Below, one piece after another: positions 21,628 to 33,711 of a DNA stretch of 64,000 bases (position 1 is its first letter; each line of letters opens with the position of its first letter). Where the stretch lies: contig JALGAS010000008.1 in assembly GCA_023078685.1 (NCBI GenBank), positions 434,001 to 498,000 of the forward strand. The letters are read 5' to 3'. The notes below the pieces were generated by a model, which had not been told where the DNA came from, ran no database searches, and was given only the letters and a program-made list of their open reading frames with translations. The stretch is from Neopestalotiopsis rosae (lineage: Eukaryota; Ascomycota; Sordariomycetes; Amphisphaeriales; Sporocadaceae). The position numbers and the translations under genes are program-made.

Positions 21628-22919
21628 ATGTCTCTCGGTACAGGGTTGAAGCGGTTTCCCACGACCCTCGGGCCTTCCGTACCATGTTGGCAGCAGGGCG
21701 GACTGCTCCCACGGGTCACTCCTGTCACGGCAGCGGCGTCGGTAGTTGACGGTCGGCACATACGACGTCTCGCCACGTCGGCCACTGGGTCAGCGTCACC
21801 GCTACCATTGCCATCGCCACGATGGCATGGTGATTTGAAAGCCCGGCTCGGCAAGTGTATCATGTTCGGGTGTTCTCCCTCGCAGGTGAAGCGCGCGGCG
21901 GGAGTCCTGCGTAGCCTGGCGCTGGAGTGGCGATCATTGACTGCAGGAAGCGAGGGGTTTCTCACTGGCGGTCGGAGAGGTCTAGAGGGCCAGGCAGTGG
22001 CATGGGGAGAAATGGACAGTTTTGTGAGTATAGACCATCTCGACTTCAAGGACCCAGATCTATGGTGCATCTTTTCCTTTGTCTGCGTCTGTGTCTGGAT
22101 CTGGATCTGGATCTGGATCTGGATCTGGATCTGGGCAGGAGAATGTCTACCGCGTAGGCGGGAATCAGGGTTGTCCAACATTTTGGTATCTTCTTGTCCT
22201 TCTCCCTGTGATGCGACTTGAGTTGGTCACAAATGATACCCAGACCCCTAGCCAGCAGTCATTGTTGTTGTTCTTGCATATCGTAGTGATACTGACCAAA
22301 CTCCCCTTCCAGCAACATGTCAATAACGCTGCCTATATACGATATGCCGAAACATCTCGCGTAAACTGGATAACTCACTTTGCTGCCTTGGACCCGTCTC
22401 ATGCGGCTGAGTGGAAATCTCTCATGAGCCCAAAAGGTGTTGGACTCATCATGAAGAGCATCAAGGCTGACTACAAATTTGTACGTTTGCGCACACAACT
22501 ACCATCAGAGTCCCGAGGTCGCATGTACTGACTTAAACCCCTTGCACTCTGTTCAGCCGGTGGTTTACCCCGATCGTATATCCGTCTACCACAAGCTGCG
22601 TTTCTTGCCTGGGAAGTCGGACACGTCTCTCATCCTTGACTGCATGATCTTGTCACACAGACACCATCGTGTTGCCGCCCGTACGGCGGAGGACATTGTG
22701 ATTTACGACTACAGGACCGCCAGTAAGACAAGCGCACCGCCTTTTGTCCGAGATGTCTTTTCAAGCACGTGGGAGAAGCAGGAGGAGGCTATACGTGCCT
22801 CTAGAACCAGGATATGGCAACTAATCAAGCAGGTCGAGGAGATTGAAAAGGAGACATGGGATCGCGAGGACGCCGTCGAGGACCTAGGGGCCTCTGGCAA
22901 TGCAAAGGTCTCCACGTAA
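21628..22919 (+). CDS. Hotdog-fold thioesterase-like protein
   Basis: Three exons (21628-22023, 22313-22480, 22557-22919) give 308 aa. Both introns (289 and 76 nt) have GT-AG ends and phase 0. The domain joins across intron 1: exon 1 ends WGEMDSF and exon 2 opens QHVNNAAYIRYAETSRV, the HVNNAxYxRYxE signature of 4-hydroxybenzoyl-CoA thioesterase-like hotdog proteins, with the likely catalytic Asp in MDSF. KADYKF/PVVYPDRI spans intron 2, followed by HRHHRVAARTAED and a charged helical tail. The N-terminal about 100 residues are Arg- and Ser-containing, low in acids and look like a mitochondrial presequence. Met at 21,628 was chosen for this reason, and 21,544 is an alternative in the same frame. 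The expected activity is hydrolysis of acyl-CoA thioesters, with unknown substrate. Intron 1 carries a hexamer repeat (22,094-22,134). Confidence 0.85.
22094..22134. repeat. TCTGGA hexamer repeat in intron 1 of the thioesterase gene
   Basis: About seven tandem TCTGGA units inside the 289-nt first intron, between the donor at 22,024 and the acceptor at 22,312. Confidence 0.9.
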
Positions 22920-25900
22920 TTATCGCTCTTTTACCTGTACTATGTGTGCTAGGGACGCCTGGCCATCTACCATGCGTCTGGGTTTGATGATGGGACAAAC
23001 TGGGCATACGAATTATTCATTTCCGTCATCAACTCGAAGACGATGTACCCAAGTCATCGAAAGGGACGTTCCTTGGTGGTAGCGGTGGGCCTTTGGCAAA
23101 CTCTACCAAGTGGCCATAGACTTGATATTGCGATAGACTTGAGAATCTAGATACACACCATGGCGAAGAAGAGTCTTGATGAGGATGTTTCACGACGGCG
23201 GATGGGTAGATTTTAATGGTAACGTGAATACACTGTACATCCGGATTCAGCAGTGGGAACTGGGAGTCTTAACGACAACCTGGATACTAGAATACATCAC
23301 ACACTTTTGATGTTATATATCAATATGCCCGGCAGACCTTGCAAAGACTGGTAGTATGCTTGTTGAAATCGTCCTGCCAGGCCACGACGGAACCCGATGA
23401 TGCCCCGGGACTCGTTTGATCACACGTCTAACGCACAGCGGAAGTTGAAGTCATGAAGAGACTGCCTGGCGCGAAATAATGTCAACTCTAAGTCTCAGTG
23501 AACAAAGCCAACCAGTAATCGAGAACGAAACACTAACCAAGTGCTAAGTACCCAAGCAAGCGTAGGGTTTGCTCCCATATAATTCCCATGTTTCAAATCT
23601 GCCCGCGCATTTGACGTGTTGTCAAATGCATTTTGAAAATTTTCCCCATATCGAGCTGGTCATTTCCACAGTATCAAGAGTTACTGCCCGGGTCTCTCTT
23701 TCTTCTCCTCTTCTTTATTATTATTGTTATTATGTATCGTCTAATCGTCTGTCTGCGTTTGCTATCTCCCACGGCTGACGAGATAAGGTTGTACTCACTT
23801 CTGACCAACCAGTCATAGCCAAGCAAGATACGTGATACAGGATACGTAATCATACGAGAAACGTGTTACGGAGTGCTCAAATGCTGATACTGTGCTTCTG
23901 CGTGATTCTCAAAAGCTAAAGATACTGCAATGCCAACGGTGCAATGCCCAGGGTCTCACCGCAATCAGCCCAAGTCCTCTGGTTTCGTCCGAGGGCAACG
24001 ATGTGAAGAGGAAGAATGGCGTAAGGGCCACGCATTATCATGTATAGCCCATAGTAATAGTTGGCTTCGTGCATATATGGTTGCGTCTCTGCATTCAACA
24101 TCACCTGCCCTCTAGCAGGACATTTCTTGTCACCTACGTGGTGGGTCAAACCTGGACTGATTGGCTCATTAATACCAGTTGGCGACTATTTGAGTGCCGT
24201 GAATCAGAGACGTGAAGGACCTCAGAAGGCACTTCAGTGGACAGGGACATTCGGCAAGGATACACATTGAGCATCACACCCTAATACTAATATCCAAACA
24301 CTCCAAGTCCTCACTGTGGAGACTTTGGCCATCTACTATTCCCGGGTCCCAGACTGTTACCGCTCTTGGGTGACTTCTGACTGCGCACCAATTTTCTGCA
24401 AGCGCACGTTTTTGGAATTGCAACATGCATCCCAAATGAGCATATTTGCAGATCTCGCCCGTGCGGGAAGACGGCATTTGAGCTGTTATATGTGTGAGCT
24501 TACATACCTCATGCATGAAGGCAACCAACAAGAGCCGAATTGGAGTCTTTCAGTAATCATGTATGGCTGAGTGCAGTCAGTGTCTCTTCTTGCCAATATT
24601 TAATGGCCCATGTACACATCTACCTAGCAACCTGAGCAGCCAAGAATACCTGGATCAAAATACATGGCAATAGATATACTATTAGAGTTCCCGACTAAGG
24701 CTGCCTCGACAGTCTTGTTGGGCAAGGATCGGCCATGCGTATACCTCAAGTTGGATAGTCTTGATTTGCAACTCAGTGAGTGGTTGCAATCACGCTCGCA
24801 TGACTTTGGATGACTCCGCTGCGGCCCACTCAGAATGCCGGCAGAAGAGCGAAGGACCAGTCAGAAGTGACGGCGATGCTGGGGTAAACTGCCGCTGCGC
24901 AAACCGCCCAACTGCTACTGCTGGTCCTGGTATGCAGGTGGATAGATAGCGAGTAGTGACCTTGTCTTTGTCTATTTGGATTTGGGAAGGAAAACTTTTC
25001 TTCTTTTATTCCCCCGAGCGCTTTGCTTTTGAAGGATGTGACGACTGCCGCCCTGTGAGAGTGAGAGGGAAGCGAGCACCATGTATGTTTGACAATGATG
25101 TCTATAGCACAGGATGTAACTTTTGTGAAGACATGACAAAGACGAGAGGACCGTAAGCTAATTCGTTTCTTGACTGGCACCTGTCATGGAAGCAGGCAAA
25201 ATACGAAATGGTGTCATGCAGGTAAAGAGTAGGCAATCTGCCATATATTTCCAGTGTTGGCCGGTCCACAACAAAACACGAACCAAGACACGTTCCACAT
25301 GATTGTCAACAGAGCCCTACCTGTGTAATAAGTTGACTGCACTTTGATGATTCAATCGTTATACAGTAATCCTTAAAGCCCATCGACATTGGGTTGGCGC
25401 TGATACTACGTAATAAGTCGTATCATGCAATGTAATCCCAACGGCAGGAACCGTGATGATTAAGCATATACTATTCACTTTCGTGATTATAACTGACTAG
25501 GGAAACTCAACACATGACAAGTCCACCTATCCATGTTCCACATACTAGCTTCATCTCAAAACCAAGCGGCCAGGACCCTAATAAATCTTTTTTTCTTTCT
25601 TTCCCCCCCGCCCTTCTCATATTTCTTGTTATATACTTTCTTCTATTTACTTGCCTCTGGATTACACTACTCCCTTTGCATCCTTGAGCCCAAGTATATA
25701 TACAGTATGTACGGGAGTGTCCAGACGAGAGCTAGAAGAATCGTTACAGCTAACGTAATGAGGAGAGAAGAGCGTAATGAGGGAAAGAACTCGGACAGAT
25801 CCAGACCAATGCTTTACGCGAAAGACCCGAGGTCTGTGGGGAGTATAATACGCGCTACTTTGTGGATGTTACGTAGTGGAATTTAGACATGAGCAGAGAG

Positions 25901-26207
25901 CTTGAGGGGGCAAAATTGACAACAGAAGAAGAGGTGAAGAGAACAAAAAAATTTCAATCCAAAATCCATGCCAAGCTGGCTAAACACCCTAGTATATACC
26001 GTAGAAGCGCCTTTGCATCACTGGCGAGACTTGGGTCAAGCCTTTCCCGCCCTGTTCAAGCCTCGCGAGCCCCGGAAGTTCGTCTGGAACAGGTTCAGGG
26101 TATCGGGGCTCGAGTCATTCAGTCTGTCAGTGCGTCCGTCATTGGAGTGATGGCTACGTACTGCCCTGCCCTGCTGCCAGCATCTGTCAGTCGAAGTGGG
26201 AATGCGT

Positions 26208-26263
26208 GAGCGAGCGAGCGAGCGAGCGAGTGATGAATGACTGAATGACTGAATGAATGAATG
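26208..26263. repeat. GAGC and GAATGACT simple repeats
   Basis: Six GAGC units followed by alternating GAATGACT/GAATGAAT units in non-coding DNA. Confidence 0.85.
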
Positions 26264-28354
26264 AGTTGAAGACCAGGGATCCATCCGCCTCGGCGGCCAA
26301 AAGACATGGAAGCTAAGCAAATGGGGGCCCTATTTCTATTCTGGAGTAGTGAGCGGAGAGATGCTCTGATTTTTTGCAAAAGGACGGCTGCTCGATTGGT
26401 TGTTGGTTGGTGCCCGTGCCCGCTCGTTCATGGGTTCCAGGGTTGCAAGCATAACATTTAAGTAGACTGCGAGTCTCTATGGATCGACCCATCGCGATCT
26501 ACTCCTGTATATGTCCACTGGGTCCTCGAGAAATGGCAATGGTGACACACTCACAAGCCAGAAGCACACACGGTTTGAGCACCTACGATCTGTCTGCTGT
26601 ATATACTCTGTAGACACGAAGACGCTGCCTAGAGACTCACTTGGTAATATAACCAGCCAGAGATCAAAGCTGCTCTTGCCAAGTGCCGCCCAATCTCATT
26701 GCAGCCGCATGTCTGCAAGGTACATGAATGACCAAAAGAGAGAACAAGAAGCGAGCAAAGCGAGGTAGGTTGTCATTGGTTGTGTTGTACTAACAGCATC
26801 TGTGTCTGTCTGCTTGTGCTGTGGGGTGGTTGTGGGTGGTTGTGCAAATGGATCCTTGGTGAAATTTTCGGACACTGGTGACAAAGAAGTGGCATAAAGA
26901 AGAAGTGCAAGCAAGCGACAAGCTTTTTTGGAACTTTGGACTCGGTGGGCCACGCGTAGTGTACATGGCCATGGATTTAAACATTAACATGAATGCATCT
27001 AGCGTCGTGGCGCTAACAAGAAGCACCCCGGGCGATTTCCATTTCTCGCCGATGGACGCGCCCGCCCCCACCACAAGAAACCTCCAGCCCTTGTCCCGTT
27101 GTACCTCCCTGATGGAGTTACTTCAAGGCTTGTCAAGTTGCATGGTCAGTGTGCTTGCTGATCGGCAAAGATTTCATGTGTGTGCTAAACTTTCGAGTAA
27201 GCATCACTGAATGCACGGTTTTTGGGGGGTAAAGGGGAGGGGGCCGACAACCATTGTTCACCATCAAACCTGAACAACATACAGACCGACAGACGGATAT
27301 TAATCTTCTTCTTCATATGCTGGATTGCCCTAAGCTGGCTTGAGCAGAAGAAAAAGAGGGCGGTATGCGTTCTCATGTACCGAAATCGTGAAAATACACG
27401 TGCATGCTTGATCTATGTGCATGTCATGCACTCTAACATGTGCACACCAGACACACACCAGACACACACACACACAATCGGCACATTTAGAGGTTCCACG
27501 GATAGTGTGCTTGTGGCCTTGGTCACTAATGTAAGGATACTGCATAACTGCCCACCGGCCTCACTTGCTTACTGGCTCTCTGGCTCTCTGACTGGGAGCC
27601 GAATGGCACCAGCGTCAACGGGCGCCTGCGAGTGAAAACGGCCCTCAAGCCACTACCAACCACTACTACCCTAACCTAGGTAGGCCCTAGGTCAACTTGG
27701 TAGACAGGAACGTATCTGCAGCAGGCCAGTGGGCAAAGAAAGTGAAGCTGGTACAGGTTGGGGGTGTAGGCATGGTAGGTTGTGGCAGTCATGGCAGATA
27801 TCTGGGGCCAAGTCTGTACCTGGCACCAGTCCCGATTTTGCTTGCTAGGTATCCCTTCTGCCGTGGTTTTATTTTTTTCTTTAATCCCTTCCCAGGCTTT
27901 CCAAGATTTTTTTCTCCATGGTTTATTCTCCCCTTCCATTCCTCCCCTGGCCCTCACCTGACTTGAGGCTATCTTAACTCCAGACATTGCATGCATATAC
28001 TATTTCCCACCACCGAATATAACACAACAAGGAGTGTTTATATCTGTCTATTATCTGACCCAATCTGCCTTACCTAGGTAGACAGCAAAAGGTCTATTGT
28101 GTAGATTTACACCGAAACACTACTCGGAATTTCTACATTACAGCATATTTATTACATATTTGGAACATTGACAACATATCTTGGTCTCGAAACAAAGGAG
28201 GAAAAGGGAAAAAAGAAAAGAAAAAGAACACCACCATTTTCCCACCTTCTCCTCTCTTGTGCAGCAATTCCAAATTTGTATATCCTTACTCGGCCTCTCA
28301 CTCTCTCATTTCTTTCCTTCTCCCTCTCTCGGTCTCTCCCCACTCAGAGGGATC

Positions 28355-28375
28355 ATGATTCCGTTTGCTCCGTAA
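28355..28375 (+). promoter_or_regulatory. Possible six-codon upstream ORF of the AcrB-like gene
   Basis: ATG followed by five codons (MIPFAP) and TAA, in the pyrimidine-rich region about 690 bp upstream of the main start. It matters only if the transcript begins upstream of it, which is not known. Confidence 0.25.
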
Positions 28376-29063
28376 TTTTACTACACCCCTCGCACAATCT
28401 CATTCTCCGCTGCCGTGCATCCAGCCCAACCCGCCCGCGCATCAATCCCATCCATCTGCCAATCCATTCACCCAGTCAGAGATCCGGGTCAGGGTCAGAC
28501 TTGCAAGCAAGACAGGCAGACAGACACACGGCAAAAATACTTACTTGCCTGCCCACGCTCCTTCCAGCCCACCACCATCTTTCCGCCTCGCCCATACTTT
28601 TCGTAATCGCCATCAACCGACCGGGCTTTCGGCGGCCTTGCTGGTTTCGAAACGCGGGCTCACAAACAACAATATTCTCCATCGACGACGACAACAACAA
28701 GGACTCGACCCCCCGAATTGAATCGTCGCTTGACCCCCCGTCTCTCTTTTCAACTTGTTTTCTTCTTCATCCTCATCTTCTTCCTTTTTTCCTGGTTTGG
28801 TACCGTCCGTCCGCCCCCGCTTCCAATGACGCCTGCTCAACCCCCCGGGATAATTCTCTAGCTGTTCCGGGAAGGTCTCTCACATTCTCCGACCATCTCA
28901 CCAACAACCCGCCTGCCAAACTACCGGACTCCCGACTTCACCACAAAGTCGCCCACCAAACAACATATTACCGCCTCATCATCCTCCTCCTTCCTCGCCG
29001 CGACCGTGCTGCACTGCCCTCTGGCTTTTGGGGTCGGAGCAGCGCGCCACGAACGTCGATTGT

Positions 29064-32009
29064 ATGCCTCGGTCTTCTGCATCTACCAAGCGACAGCAGG
29101 GCACCCCCAATCAGCGCGACACCAGACACGAAGCCGGCTCTGTAGGCCCCGGCAAACGCATCTCCAAACAAAAGAGCCAGAACTTGGCCGACGGCGGCTC
29201 TATCAACGGTACATCCAGCAGCGACCATAACAACAACAACAGCAGCAGCAGCAGCTCCGGTTCCGCAACCGTGCTGCCAACTTCTGACGTCCCGCCGCTG
29301 CCAGCGACTCCTGCCCACCTCAATGGCTATCCGAAGCAATCTGTCGACATGCCGCTTGAGCCTGTTGTGAGGAGAGGGTCTCTTGGCACCTCGTCCGAGA
29401 TCTCCTCTGTAGACTCCTTTGCCGCTGCCCAGGATGACCAACATCGCCGAATCGACGTCAATGCTACCAAGAACTCCAACGTCCACCGCGACACGGGCCC
29501 TTTCGACTTTGCCCTCACCGTCCTTCGATCTTGCCCTCTGCAGGACACCATCGCTATTCTCATCATTTTGATGCAAATTCCCACCTTTGCCTTGTCCGGA
29601 ATTTATATGCTCTTTACCTTGCTAACCTTTGTCACTACCAACAGCGGCTTGACCCTGAGCGACGTCTTTGAGTGGAATCTGGGCGCGCCTTCGGTCGCCA
29701 CTGTCGTCTGTGTCGATGGCATCGTTCTCCTGATCTGGCTCTTCCTGTGGGGCCCTATCCAACATGTAATTCTCGATCTCGCCCAAATGGTTATCGCTCT
29801 CGGGCTTGGGGGCGGCTCAACGTCACGAGACGGCGGCTCTCTCAAGAATAGTCTGATTTGCCTGAGCATGATTTTGCTTTCTCATGGCCTGCGTCACACC
29901 AAGATGAAATACTCTCCCGTTGGCTACCTGCTCGGTTCTAGTCGTTTCATGACCCCCGATCTTGACGACCCTCTGGAGTCCCTCGAGTCGATCCGCGGTT
30001 ACGACAAGGTGCGCTCCGGCTGGATGAACTGGTTCAGAAGCATACTAGCCATTCACATTCTCACCCAAGGAGTGGTCAAATGTATTCGCGACTGGTATCT
30101 GCGGAGAGAGCGGCGAGACAATCTGGCCCAAACGGTTGATCCAGAAGCCGGCAAGCCATACTCTGGCGATGTTTCCACCGACGCCGGCTTCTCGACCCCT
30201 GACAGCGATGCCGTATCTATCCAACCCCAGTCTGCCTTGAATTCAAAGAAGAAGCGGAAGCAAAGTGCGCAAATTAGAAATCGCCAGCCTCTATGGGCCG
30301 CCATTGCGAGTACCAAAATCGTCGTCGTCAAGGAATACGAACTTACCCACAGCGCCGTTGACTCTGCTGGTTCGAATGCTACCGATATTCACAACCTAGG
30401 CAACGCCCCGTTCAATACCGAGGCGAACCAAATTTGGATTTCTTATGTTGGCTGCGACGAGGTCTGCTTCAATACCAGCCACTTTCCCAATTTTATCGCT
30501 CCACCTAGCTCCCAGGAGAACGGCCATGCGGCGAGGATCGACACGTCGAAGCCTTTCTACGTGCGTGTCAATCATGCCATTTGGCAGCCTACTCGAATCA
30601 CTGCCGTGCACGACTCCCAGCAGGACGGACCTCAGGGTACAACTTGGAGTGGTGATATCTACGGACTGACACCTCTTTCCAACTACGAATGCGAATTCCT
30701 CAGCACTGTCACACACGAAGTCTTGTTCTCCACCAGCGTTCGAACGACCCGAGCCAAGACAGCCGACATCGACGCTGCCGCCGCCTCCAAAGCTGGTAGC
30801 CAGAACTCCCTGCGACCCGACTCTCCCACGACAACGCTCAAGACGTCTATTGCAGCCTCCGAGGCCAAGCTGGCCGAGGAGAAAACCCGACAAAAGGCAC
30901 TGCGCAAGGAGTGGCACCGCAAAGCCAATGCTCTGAAGAAGGAGAACGAAAAGCTCTCGGCCGCTGTTCAGTCTGCCGGTGCCGGCGACGACAAGCTACG
31001 ACAAAAGATTCAGCAGAACATGACTCAGCAGAAGCAGGCTGAGCAGGCTCTGGCCTCGCTTGCTGCGGAGCTCAAGGAGTTCGACATTGTGCCCGAGTCT
31101 CTCAAGACGGCCTGGAAAGCAAAGCAGAGTAACTTCAGCGCCGAAAAATGCAAGTTCGACAAGGCCAATGCCGAGTTCAAGAGCTTCAAAGCCAAGCTAG
31201 ACGAGGACGTGAAGATGCTCATGGACGAAAAGGCCAGTCTCGAGGCCAAGAGGAACAAGATCAGCAGCCGAATCGCCAAGGTTGACGGCGAGCACGCCCG
31301 CATTGCCGATGCTAATGCTCGCGGACTTGACGAGGCCGAGCGACGCCGTCAGGACCGGGCCGCCCTCGAGGCGCAGTTTCTTCGCTGGGAACATGACCTC
31401 ATGGAAAAGGTTGCCAGCCACGAGGCCGAGAGCATGAGCAGAGACGAAATCCTCGTTACCTTGAAGGGACAGCTCGACGCCTTCCACAACCAGCAGTCGT
31501 CCTTCTACAATGGCTCGTTCGACTTTGCCGACCCCGTCGCCATGGGCCAACTTCCGCCCACCACGACGGCCGCGCCCAGTTCCTCCAGTGCAGCTGCCAT
31601 GTACGACGCAGCCACGGCGTGGTCCAACAGTGCATATAACGCTTCACTGTGGGGTCCGTCACCGTTGGCGCCGGGCTTCGTTCCTCAGTCGACGGCTGCT
31701 GCCTTCTCGCCCATGCATTCAACGCCCAAACGGGGTCGGTCCTCTTCCATGCTCAGTGACGTGTCTGGGTTCACGCAGTCCAGCGCCAACGACGATGAGC
31801 TGGCCCATATGGTGTCCGAACCGGGCCACATGATGGGCCCTGTCAGCGCCTTCCGTCCTCCCCCTGGATTCGAATACCAGCACTATATGCCGGCCGATGC
31901 GGATGTGGCCAGTGATGAGAGCTCGAGTGCGAGTGGTAGTGGTAGTGGCAGCGCCGGTAGTACAGGCAGTGACAGTGTCAGGGATCCCGTGAGCCCTCCT
32001 CCAAGTTAA
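29064..32009 (+). CDS. acrB: AcrB-like ubiquitination network signalling protein
   Basis: Single-exon frame of 981 aa. I chose the Met at 29,064 (MPRSSASTKRQQGTP) because its basic, Ser-rich start resembles fungal AcrB proteins. A frame extension upstream to 29,028 exists. Residues 1 to about 150 are low complexity. Membrane segments lie at about 158-190 (LQDTIAILIILMQIPTFALS), 208-250 (IVLLIWLFLW and the following hydrophobic stretch) and a weaker one at about 320-335. From about 590 to 800 is a long Lys/Glu/Ala-rich coiled coil (for example KLAEEKTRQKALRKEW). The C-terminus is Ser/Gly/Pro-rich. Few membrane spans followed by a long coiled coil match Aspergillus AcrB, genetically linked to the CreB/CreD ubiquitination network, carbon catabolite control and acriflavine resistance. 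No catalytic motif is visible. The precise role here is inferred from family. Confidence 0.8.
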   Translation: MPRSSASTKRQQGTPNQRDTRHEAGSVGPGKRISKQKSQNLADGGSINGTSSSDHNNNNSSSSSSGSATVLPTSDVPPLPATPAHLNGYPKQSVDMPLEPVVRRGSLGTSSEISSVDSFAAAQDDQHRRIDVNATKNSNVHRDTGPFDFALTVLRSCPLQDTIAILIILMQIPTFALSGIYMLFTLLTFVTTNSGLTLSDVFEWNLGAPSVATVVCVDGIVLLIWLFLWGPIQHVILDLAQMVIALGLGGGSTSRDGGSLKNSLICLSMILLSHGLRHTKMKYSPVGYLLGSSRFMTPDLDDPLESLESIRGYDKVRSGWMNWFRSILAIHILTQGVVKCIRDWYLRRERRDNLAQTVDPEAGKPYSGDVSTDAGFSTPDSDAVSIQPQSALNSKKKRKQSAQIRNRQPLWAAIASTKIVVVKEYELTHSAVDSAGSNATDIHNLGNAPFNTEANQIWISYVGCDEVCFNTSHFPNFIAPPSSQENGHAARIDTSKPFYVRVNHAIWQPTRITAVHDSQQDGPQGTTWSGDIYGLTPLSNYECEFLSTVTHEVLFSTSVRTTRAKTADIDAAAASKAGSQNSLRPDSPTTTLKTSIAASEAKLAEEKTRQKALRKEWHRKANALKKENEKLSAAVQSAGAGDDKLRQKIQQNMTQQKQAEQALASLAAELKEFDIVPESLKTAWKAKQSNFSAEKCKFDKANAEFKSFKAKLDEDVKMLMDEKASLEAKRNKISSRIAKVDGEHARIADANARGLDEAERRRQDRAALEAQFLRWEHDLMEKVASHEAESMSRDEILVTLKGQLDAFHNQQSSFYNGSFDFADPVAMGQLPPTTTAAPSSSSAAAMYDAATAWSNSAYNASLWGPSPLAPGFVPQSTAAAFSPMHSTPKRGRSSSMLSDVSGFTQSSANDDELAHMVSEPGHMMGPVSAFRPPPGFEYQHYMPADADVASDESSSASGSGSGSAGSTGSDSVRDPVSPPPS

Positions 32010-32737
32010 TAAAATTCTTCCTTGAATGATTCCGCCTTAATATTTCTTTGTGGTCTTTGTTCATGACGTTTCGTAGTTGAACTTGGAAGTGCTCTTGCTT
32101 AATACCCTCTTGAGCCCCGAGACAGGTACATTGCGCCTGGGACCTACAGACTGCATGTGTCTAGCATTTCACTTGCATCGTATATCCCATACCCCCGTGA
32201 CAACGAGCCCAGTTCAAGGATGGCAATCGATATCATGCGGCTGGTGACAATTCAGAGCAAGTGTCATACCAGTCACCAGGGTGATGTTTCCAGTGATCAA
32301 AGCAGCCTATAGACGAATGACCATAGACCTCGAACGGTCGTCCTTGGCCTATTACCCATGGCGCACTTGCCAAGCTGGTGTCATCAGCCTAGTATAGCCC
32401 GCGGAGAATCGGATGTACATATCTGTTTGTACATTGCTTGATCGTGTCATACGATTGGTATGGAACTGGAGTGTGTAGGACTGCTAGTAATATCATGCAT
32501 GTAAGATACACAACCCAAGCTCTGCCACTACAACAGACGTGGAAGTAAGAAAAAAACTTAAAAAAAACTTGTCATGAACGCAACGCCTCACCATTGTCCA
32601 TCTGGCTACTATTTTTGCTAGAGCCTTCTTGAAAGACATTGACCACGGTAGACCAGACTCTTGACTCTAGGTGCCACCATCACATCTTCTGTTTCTACGC
32701 AAGTAGTTTTCAAGGCCACCTCAGGGTTTAATACAGT
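32010..32737. other. Intergenic, between convergent genes
   Basis: Between the 3' ends of the AcrB-like gene (plus) and the WW-domain gene (minus). It must hold both 3' untranslated regions. No reading frame or repeat of note. Confidence 0.6.
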
Positions 32738-33711
32738 CTAGAACAAGAGCCCACCTGCAAGTCCTCCCAGCAGCAGCCCACCAAAGAGAGGACCAGCCAC
32801 TGTCATTCATCCGTTGTATTAGCAAGAATTGATCCCTGTCAGACTGGACACAAGGGGGCGCACTCACAAGGCATAGTCCCCATACCGCCGCCATATCCAT
32901 AACCATATGGTCTCTGGTATGCACTGCAGGGAGGGCCATAGCCACCTGGGTAGATGGGATATGGCCTTAGGTGTCTTGCCCTCTTATTCAAGGGTCCAGG
33001 AGGCTTGTATATGATCTCTTGAATGTACGGACTGATCCTCTCGACCCTCTCAACGCCCGGGTACGTCGATCCTGGAGGCTCCAGGTACACATCGAGGCCG
33101 TGGTCATCCTGTCCAAGATATTGTGGCTGACCGGTCTCGATGGCAGCTGACAAGCCCTTGCGGAATATCTGGTGCTGTTTGAGCATGTCGCGTTCTTGCT
33201 CCTCCCGCTGCCGCCTCTGCACCTCGCGCTGCTCGTGCGTAGTGCCCGTGATCTTGTCCTTGACCTTGCGACCAAAGCTTCGTGGTTGTTTGGTACTGCT
33301 GGGAGCAGACGTGGAAGAGGAAGATGATGTGTTGCGAGCGTGGGCTTGGTAAGCTTTATCGACATTATGGCCGTCCCCTTCCTCGTCACTGGTTTCGGCC
33401 GCGACATCATGAATGCTCGGGTGCCGTGCAAGTCCTCGAATCCTCTCCCTCTCCTCTGGCGGGACTGAGTCTAGATACTCATCATCGTCGTATGGGTGAT
33501 GCCAAATGGAACGCGGAGGCTCGGCTGTTGTGTCAACAAAGAACTGGTGCTTGGATTTTGGATCAAAACTGCGAACCCAGCCCTGTGGTAGCGACCGCGA
33601 CTCGTCCTCCATACTTCGGCGGACTTCTGGGGAAATGCCGTTTCTATCGCGTCGCGAAAAGGTTGCCGAGCTCGTAGCCTCTTCGTATGTAGGTGGATTT
33701 GGGTCAGGCAT
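32738..33711 (-). CDS. WW-domain protein with N-terminal PPxY motif
   Basis: Two exons, complement 33711-32868 and 32799-32738 with a 68-nt GT-AG intron, give 301 aa. The WW domain is at about residues 41-73 (LPQGWVRSFD, then HQFFVDT and RSIWHHP) with both signature tryptophans (Trp45, Trp70) and the central aromatic pair. WW domains bind proline-rich ligands such as PPxY. A PPTY motif sits at residues 6-9 of the same protein, so it could bind its own or a neighbouring WW domain, or be a target of a Rsp5/NEDD4-type ligase. The middle is Arg/Glu/Gln-rich and possibly helical (about 165-205). Then comes a Pro/Tyr/Gly-rich segment, and exon 2 adds a short Gly/Leu hydrophobic tail (AGPLFGGLLLGGLAGGLLF), shared by fungal WW proteins of this type. 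That tail supports the splice and could be a membrane-inserting segment. Precise function is unknown. Confidence 0.85.

Larger units (their letters stand above)
22920..29063. other. 6.1-kb gene-free interval
   Basis: Contains the 3' region of the thioesterase gene and the upstream region of the AcrB-like gene. Small open frames (up to about 325 codons at 28,168-29,145) are not supported as genes. They have biased low-complexity pyrimidine-rich or repeat content and no family resemblance. Notable are a GAGC/GAATGACT simple repeat at 26,208-26,263, a perfect TACCTAGGTA at 28,071-28,080, and a pyrimidine-rich stretch from about 28,230 to 29,000 that probably forms promoter and leader of the next gene. 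Confidence 0.55.

Noticed and set aside
25889..26209. 106-codon plus-strand frame
   Set aside because: No family resemblance and it runs directly into a GAGC simple repeat; likely chance.
28168..29145. 325-codon plus-strand frame upstream of the AcrB-like gene
   Set aside because: Low-complexity, pyrimidine-driven composition, no recognisable domain, and it overlaps the start of the AcrB-like gene in another frame.
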